Shown here in pieces: positions 6,042 to 7,095 of a stretch of 7,095 nt of DNA. The stretch's first letter is position 1. Each line of letters starts with the position of its first letter. Location: contig LVBC01000134.1 of NCBI GenBank assembly GCA_001604265.1, forward strand, positions 1-7,095, written 5' to 3'. A program made the position numbers and the translations under genes. The notes beneath the pieces were generated by a model. It did no database searches. It was not told where the DNA came from and saw only the letters and a program-made list of their open reading frames with translations. This DNA comes from Spirochaetales bacterium Spiro_01 (GTDB lineage Bacteria; Spirochaetota; Spirochaetia; Sphaerochaetales; Sphaerochaetaceae).

Positions 6042-6995
6042 TCACAGCGAGTGGACGATATCCTGTGCGGCCTTTATCCTCCACAGGTCGACGTTGTCAG
6101 GAAGTGTGCAGTCTGCACCGACTATCAGATTCTCGCGCCCTGCCTCCTCTATGATGCTGATCGCCTTCTTCTCTATCTCCTCTCTGCTTCCATCGACAAG
6201 CACACCGCTCCTGTCATCGAAGCCTCCGAGCAGCGTCTTTCCCGGAAGGATCCTTCTTCCATCGGAAAGCTTGTAGCGGCAATCATGGACTGCCCAGTTG
6301 ACGATGTCGGTATCCACATCCGCATATCTTGGCAGTACTATCTTCGCCTTGCAGATATGAAGCGCACTTATCATGCCCTCGCTTCTGATGGCATCCAGCA
6401 CCATCCTGTCGTATGGCTTTATGTAGGTATTATAGAGCTCGTCCGTGAACCTGTCCTCCTCGTCTCCAAGTGCACAGTAGTAGATTCCATCACAGCCGAT
6501 CTTCTTCAGCTCCTCGACAAGCTCGATGAGAGTCTCTGCAACGACCCTGAGGCCCTTGCCGACTGCTTCAGGATTCTCCCTTACGTGCCTTGATACCATG
6601 TTATCAAGCTCTGCAAACCTTCCCGGAATTCCAGTTGCATGGTATGCAGATACAAGTACTCCGTGGATCGTCGCAAGCAGAGGAAGGTCCTTTGGAATCT
6701 CCCTCTTTATCGCCTTGAACTCCTCTATATAGCCAGGGTACGAGGTCTTCTCGAATGGAAGCTTTGAAATCCTTGTCCAGTCCTCTGGCCTATTTACACT
6801 CTCGGGAATATAGAACATGTGCTCATTCATTATCTTGAGCATGTCCGGATCCACTGCCTTGCAGTATTCGATGTGGGCTCTCACCGATGCATCACCGAAC
6901 TTGTCCGATGAGGAAAAGTGATGCCAGAAACCTGTGAGAATCCTGTCAGGCTTCTCACCACTTATTACAGAGTACAGTCTTTCTCGTCTATCCAT
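6042..6995 (-). CDS. Uroporphyrinogen decarboxylase (URO-D) superfamily protein, methyltransferase-like
   Basis: This is a 317-residue cytosolic TIM-barrel-type protein. It begins MDRRERLYSVISGEKPDRI, the standard opening of URO-D-superfamily proteins, and continues with GFWHHF in place of the substrate-binding Arg region of true heme-pathway HemE, so haem synthesis is unlikely. Near the C-terminal third it has HIC (His213, Cys215) and GADCTLPDN (Cys296). This His-x-Cys...Cys set is the zinc signature of corrinoid-linked methyltransferases of the MtaA/CmuA group, which move a methyl group from a methyl-corrinoid to a thiol such as coenzyme M. A methyl-transfer or demethylation role is therefore an inference. 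No corrinoid-binding protein is visible in the window. The start is ATG 6995, with GGAG seven bases upstream. It is first in an operon with the cysteine desulfidase (17-base gap), which suggests that the two act on the same sulfur-containing substrate. Confidence 0.87.
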   Translation of the reverse strand: MDRRERLYSVISGEKPDRILTGFWHHFSSSDKFGDASVRAHIEYCKAVDPDMLKIMNEHMFYIPESVNRPEDWTRISKLPFEKTSYPGYIEEFKAIKREIPKDLPLLATIHGVLVSAYHATGIPGRFAELDNMVSRHVRENPEAVGKGLRVVAETLIELVEELKKIGCDGIYYCALGDEEDRFTDELYNTYIKPYDRMVLDAIRSEGMISALHICKAKIVLPRYADVDTDIVNWAVHDCRYKLSDGRRILPGKTLLGGFDDRSGVLVDGSREEIEKKAISIIEEAGRENLIVGADCTLPDNVDLWRIKAAQDIVHSL

Positions 6996-7019
6996 AGTCC
7001 AGCTCCATTAATCATCCTA

Positions 7020-7032
7020 CTGATAATATCAG
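7020..7032. repeat. 13-base palindrome at the predicted transcription start of the URO-D/desulfidase operon
   Basis: CTGATA-A-TATCAG (7020-7032) is a perfect palindrome with a one-base centre. Beyond one mismatch on each side the arms continue with two more complementary bases (CT and AG). It lies just downstream of the TATAGT -10, where a repressor would block transcription, so it is a candidate operator. It is not the TTsGTTGAT word found elsewhere, so a second regulator is possible. Confidence 0.5.
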
Positions 7033-7041
7033 CAGACATGC

Positions 7042-7071
7042 ACTATAAGTATCCTTCCGATTCCGTGATAA
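7042..7071 (-). promoter_or_regulatory. Candidate promoter of the URO-D/desulfidase operon
   Basis: On the minus strand TATAGT (7047-7042; 5 of 6) is preceded after 18 bases by TTATCA (7071-7066; 4 of 6 to TTGACA). The predicted start is near 7035, about 40 bases before the URO-D ATG. The word TTGGTTGAT, related to the repeats in the GntR leader, lies immediately upstream at 7080-7072. Confidence 0.45.
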
Positions 7072-7095
7072 ATCAACCAATTTGTATCGATAACC

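Noticed and set aside
6042..6995. HemE, the heme-pathway uroporphyrinogen decarboxylase
   Set aside because: The N-terminal substrate-binding Arg motif of HemE is absent, a His-x-Cys...Cys zinc set is present, and no heme genes are nearby.
1..7095. CRISPR arrays, insertion sequences, tRNA or rRNA genes
   Set aside because: I saw no regularly spaced direct repeats, transposase motifs, cloverleaf or rRNA-like stretches.

Overview
The window looks like part of the chromosome of an anaerobic bacterium of mid-range GC content. Bacterial Shine-Dalgarno sites, sigma-70-like promoters (a TTGTCC/TATAAT pair and a TTGAAA/TAGAAT pair, each with a 17-base spacer) and Rho-independent terminators argue against an archaeon. 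The oxygen-sensitive enzyme types (an Fe-S cysteine desulfidase, a URO-D/corrinoid-methyltransferase-like protein, an Fe-S-flavoprotein relative) suit an anaerobe. Arginine is largely AGG/AGA and isoleucine often ATA. This would fit a gut-type spirochaete (for example Sphaerochaetaceae) or a Bacillota member, but I cannot assign a genus from sequence alone.

Bases 1-2100 are a metal-handling block. The window opens in the last 34 codons of a protein that ends in a striking His/Cys-rich tail. A strong terminator follows, then a consensus-like promoter drives a heavy-metal P1B-type ATPase of eight membrane segments with a CPC metal motif and no N-terminal metal-binding domain. A hairpin just after it mainly terminates the opposite-strand gene.

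Bases 2100-3900 hold three minus-strand genes, read in the order flavoprotein, GNAT acetyltransferase, unknown 166-residue protein. The flavoprotein has a good promoter and belongs to a flavodoxin-like family whose members usually carry a cysteine cluster, but here that cluster appears to be cleanly missing. The unknown protein has the strongest ribosome binding site in the window and its own terminator.

Bases 3850-7095 form a regulator plus a catabolic operon. A GntR/FCD-type regulator on the plus strand is preceded by an unusual leader with a 9-base inverted repeat enclosing smaller hairpins. It runs tail to tail, with a 15-base overlap, into a two-gene minus-strand operon: a URO-D-superfamily protein with a Zn-type His-x-Cys...Cys signature, then an L-cysteine desulfidase (YhaM/CyuA, UPF0597) with its four family cysteines. 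The word TTCGTTGAT/TTGGTTGAT occurs twice in the regulator leader and once upstream of the operon promoter, which suggests that the regulator controls both itself and the operon. The pairing of a desulfidase with a methyltransferase-like protein hints at use of a methylated or substituted sulfur compound, but the substrate is not readable from sequence.

There is no gene-free stretch longer than about 250 bases. I saw no CRISPR array, insertion sequence, tRNA or rRNA.
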